The position numbers and the translations under genes are program-made. Positions 5,324 to 6,453 of a stretch of 6,453 nt of DNA are shown here, piece after piece. Below the pieces are notes generated by a model, which was not told the origin of the DNA, searched no databases, and was given only the letters and a program-made list of their open reading frames with translations. How positions within the stretch are numbered: position 1 is the stretch's first letter; the number at the start of each line of letters is the position of its first letter. The DNA lies in assembly GCA_003554465.1 (NCBI GenBank), contig PWGL01000003.1:1-6453 (forward strand). Reading direction: 5' to 3'. This stretch comes from Candidatus Pacearchaeota archaeon. GTDB taxonomy: Archaea > Nanobdellota > Nanobdellia > Pacearchaeales > GW2011-AR1.

Positions 5324-6232
5324 ATGCCCGCAAACTTAAATCCAGAATATAACAAGGCGAAAGCTAAGTATTTAGCTGCCAGAACCACTGAAATGAGGAT
5401 TAAATTCCTAAAAGAAATGATTTCTACATGTCCAAAACATAAAGGTACAGAAAAATTGTTGGCTAATTTGAGAAGGAGATTAAAAAAACTTAAAGGGAAA
5501 AGAGAAAACGAAAAAAAAGGTGGGGAGTCAAAAAAAGGTATTAAAAAAATAGGTGTTAGGGTAGTTTTATGCGGGATAACAAATACAGGTAAGTCATCCC
5601 TTTTAACAACACTCACAAATGCTCAACAAGAAATAGCAACATATCAATTCACAACTAAATCTGAAAAGCAAGGAATCCTAGACTATAAGGGAGTCAAATT
5701 CCAAATTATAGATATGCCTGCAATAAATTATGAAAATTTTAATCAAGGTCTAGCCAACGACGCAGAAATACTGTTACTAATCATAAATTCTCTAAATGAA
5801 TTAAAAGAGATAGAAAAATTCTTAGAGAATTCAGAAGGGAAAAAGATAGTTATTTTCAACAAGTCTGACAAATTAAATGGGGATGAAAAAAGAAAAGTTA
5901 GGGAAACATTAAAATCTAAAAAATATGATAATGTTTTAATATCTATAAAAGATAAGGATAATTTAAAAATTTTAAAAGACAAATTGTTAGAAAATTCAGG
6001 AGTAATAAGAATTTATACCAAACAACCTGAAAAAGACAAACCTGATGAAAAGCCAGTAATTTTAGAACCTTCTTCGACTGTCAAGGATGTTGCTGAGAAA
6101 ATAGTAAAAGGTCTTAGTGATAAAATTAAAAGTGCCCATATTACAGGCCCCTCCTCAAAATTTCCAAATCAAAAAGTGGGCCTTGACCATAAGATTAAAG
6201 ATAAAGATATAGTAGAGTTTAAAACAAAATAA
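5324..6232 (+). CDS. TGS-domain GTPase (DRG/Obg-related)
   Basis: This 302-residue protein is a TRAFAC-class GTPase of the Obg/DRG-related group, whose members generally bind ribosomes or RNA. A basic helical N-terminus (about 1-75, with PKHKGTEKLLANLRRRLKKL) precedes the G domain. The P-loop is GITNTGKS (84-91), the switch I Thr lies in YQFTT (107-111), G3 is IIDMPA (D130), G4 is NKSD (179-182), and G5 is probably SIK (207-209). A C-terminal TGS domain spans about 227-302, ending DKDIVEFKTK as TGS domains commonly do. G3 normally reads DxPG in this group; here the Gly is Ala133, which could affect hydrolysis or its control. A cytoplasmic role in ribosome assembly or translation is inferred from the family. 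It is the only plus-strand gene here, divergent from the membrane protein and convergent with tyrS. Confidence 0.9.
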   Translation: MPANLNPEYNKAKAKYLAARTTEMRIKFLKEMISTCPKHKGTEKLLANLRRRLKKLKGKRENEKKGGESKKGIKKIGVRVVLCGITNTGKSSLLTTLTNAQQEIATYQFTTKSEKQGILDYKGVKFQIIDMPAINYENFNQGLANDAEILLLIINSLNELKEIEKFLENSEGKKIVIFNKSDKLNGDEKRKVRETLKSKKYDNVLISIKDKDNLKILKDKLLENSGVIRIYTKQPEKDKPDEKPVILEPSSTVKDVAEKIVKGLSDKIKSAHITGPSSKFPNQKVGLDHKIKDKDIVEFKTK

Positions 6233-6251
6233 TAAAATTGCAAGTGAAAAA
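6233..6251. terminator. Convergent 3'-end region between the GTPase and tyrS genes
   Basis: Only 19 bp separate the two convergent stop codons. On the minus strand a TTTTT run (6247-6251) follows the tyrS stop directly, with another T-rich patch inside the GTPase 3' end, which could terminate tyrS transcription. I see no hairpin. Plus-strand transcripts have no equally good T run here and may extend into tyrS antisense. Confidence 0.3.
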
Positions 6252-6453
6252 TTAAATAGAATCAGGATTTTCATACGCTTCTTTTGATAAAACATCTAAC
6301 TTCTTTTTATTATCTTCCTCATTAAAAATTTTTAACAAAATATTGATTTCTCTTGCCATAGCTTTTTTCAAATCTAAAGGATGTAACTCTTTATTTTTGA
6401 AATCTTTTTCTATATCTTTATAACTCTCATATTCCTTATCCCCGCCATACTTT
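6252..6453 (-). CDS. tyrS: Tyrosyl-tRNA synthetase, C-terminal 66 residues (runs off the right edge)
   Basis: The minus-strand frame is open from the right edge to a TAA at 6252-6254 and encodes 66 residues. It begins KYGGDKEYESYKDIEKDF and continues FKNKELHPLDLKKAMA. This closely resembles the C-terminal end of archaeal/eukaryotic-type TyrRS; from memory the M. jannaschii enzyme has FKNKELHPMDLKNAVAEEL at the same place. TyrRS charges tRNA-Tyr with tyrosine in the cytoplasm. The catalytic HIGH-like and KMSKS-like motifs lie outside the window. After the conserved block the protein continues some 30 residues (about 36-66: Lys/Glu-rich, ending AYENPDSI), somewhat longer than the short tail I recall for M. 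jannaschii. The gene converges on the GTPase gene with a 19-bp gap. Confidence 0.88.
   Translation of the reverse strand, partial: KYGGDKEYESYKDIEKDFKNKELHPLDLKKAMAREINILLKIFNEEDNKKKLDVLSKEAYENPDSI

Noticed and set aside
5284..5616. N-terminal extension of the small membrane protein frame to 244 residues (start at 5616)
   Set aside because: The extension runs antisense through the N-terminal part of the TGS GTPase and across its promoter; its Phe/Pro-rich translation looks like a shadow of Lys-rich coding sequence. The internal ATG at 5283 has a correctly spaced TATA box.
1..6453. Defence island, CRISPR, mobile element or toxin-antitoxin system
   Set aside because: No repeats with spacers, transposase, integrase, nuclease/toxin pairing or terminal inverted repeats are visible; recognised genes are housekeeping or metabolic enzymes.

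Overview
The window looks like AT-rich DNA from a small-genome archaeon. The evidence is a Dph6-type enzyme of diphthamide synthesis, an archaeal-type tyrosyl-tRNA synthetase C-terminus, the HxT-type RNA cyclic phosphodiesterase ThpR, and TATA boxes placed so that several genes would make leaderless mRNAs. A DPANN-type lineage (Woesearchaeota/Pacearchaeota/Aenigmarchaeota-like) is my best guess. It rests on short genes, tight packing, and an N-terminal helical motif in the small membrane protein that I associate with DPANN and CPR proteins. No rRNA or other marker is present to fix the phylum.

Layout from left to right. A truncated unknown gene (1-259, -) comes first, followed by a 158-bp AT-rich gap with promoter-like sequence. 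thpR (418-957, -) is next, then a three-gene operon read right to left: a GNAT acetyltransferase (3000-3434), an M16 zinc peptidase (1813-3003) and an arginase-family ureohydrolase (1019-1816), joined by two ATGA stop/start overlaps. dph6 (3472-4158, -) follows, then a 142-bp AT-rich gap with T tracts. An AAG/MPG-type 3-methyladenine DNA glycosylase (4301-4837, -) and a small Lys-rich tail-anchored membrane protein (4882-5283, -) come next. A 40-bp divergent promoter region separates the latter from a TGS-domain GTPase (5324-6232, +). The GTPase converges, 19 bp apart, on the C-terminal end of tyrS (6252-6453, -), which is cut by the window edge.

Functionally this is mostly housekeeping: translation and RNA metabolism (tyrS, TGS GTPase, dph6, thpR), DNA repair (glycosylase), and a compact operon of hydrolase/transferase enzymes whose joint role is unclear. 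I see no mobile element, CRISPR array, tRNA, rRNA or toxin-antitoxin pair, and no convincing new system. The most useful observations are the constant TATA-to-ATG spacing at four genes, the tightly coupled GNAT-peptidase-ureohydrolase operon, variant residues in the GTPase G3 motif and the glycosylase active site, and the unassigned membrane protein divergent from the GTPase.
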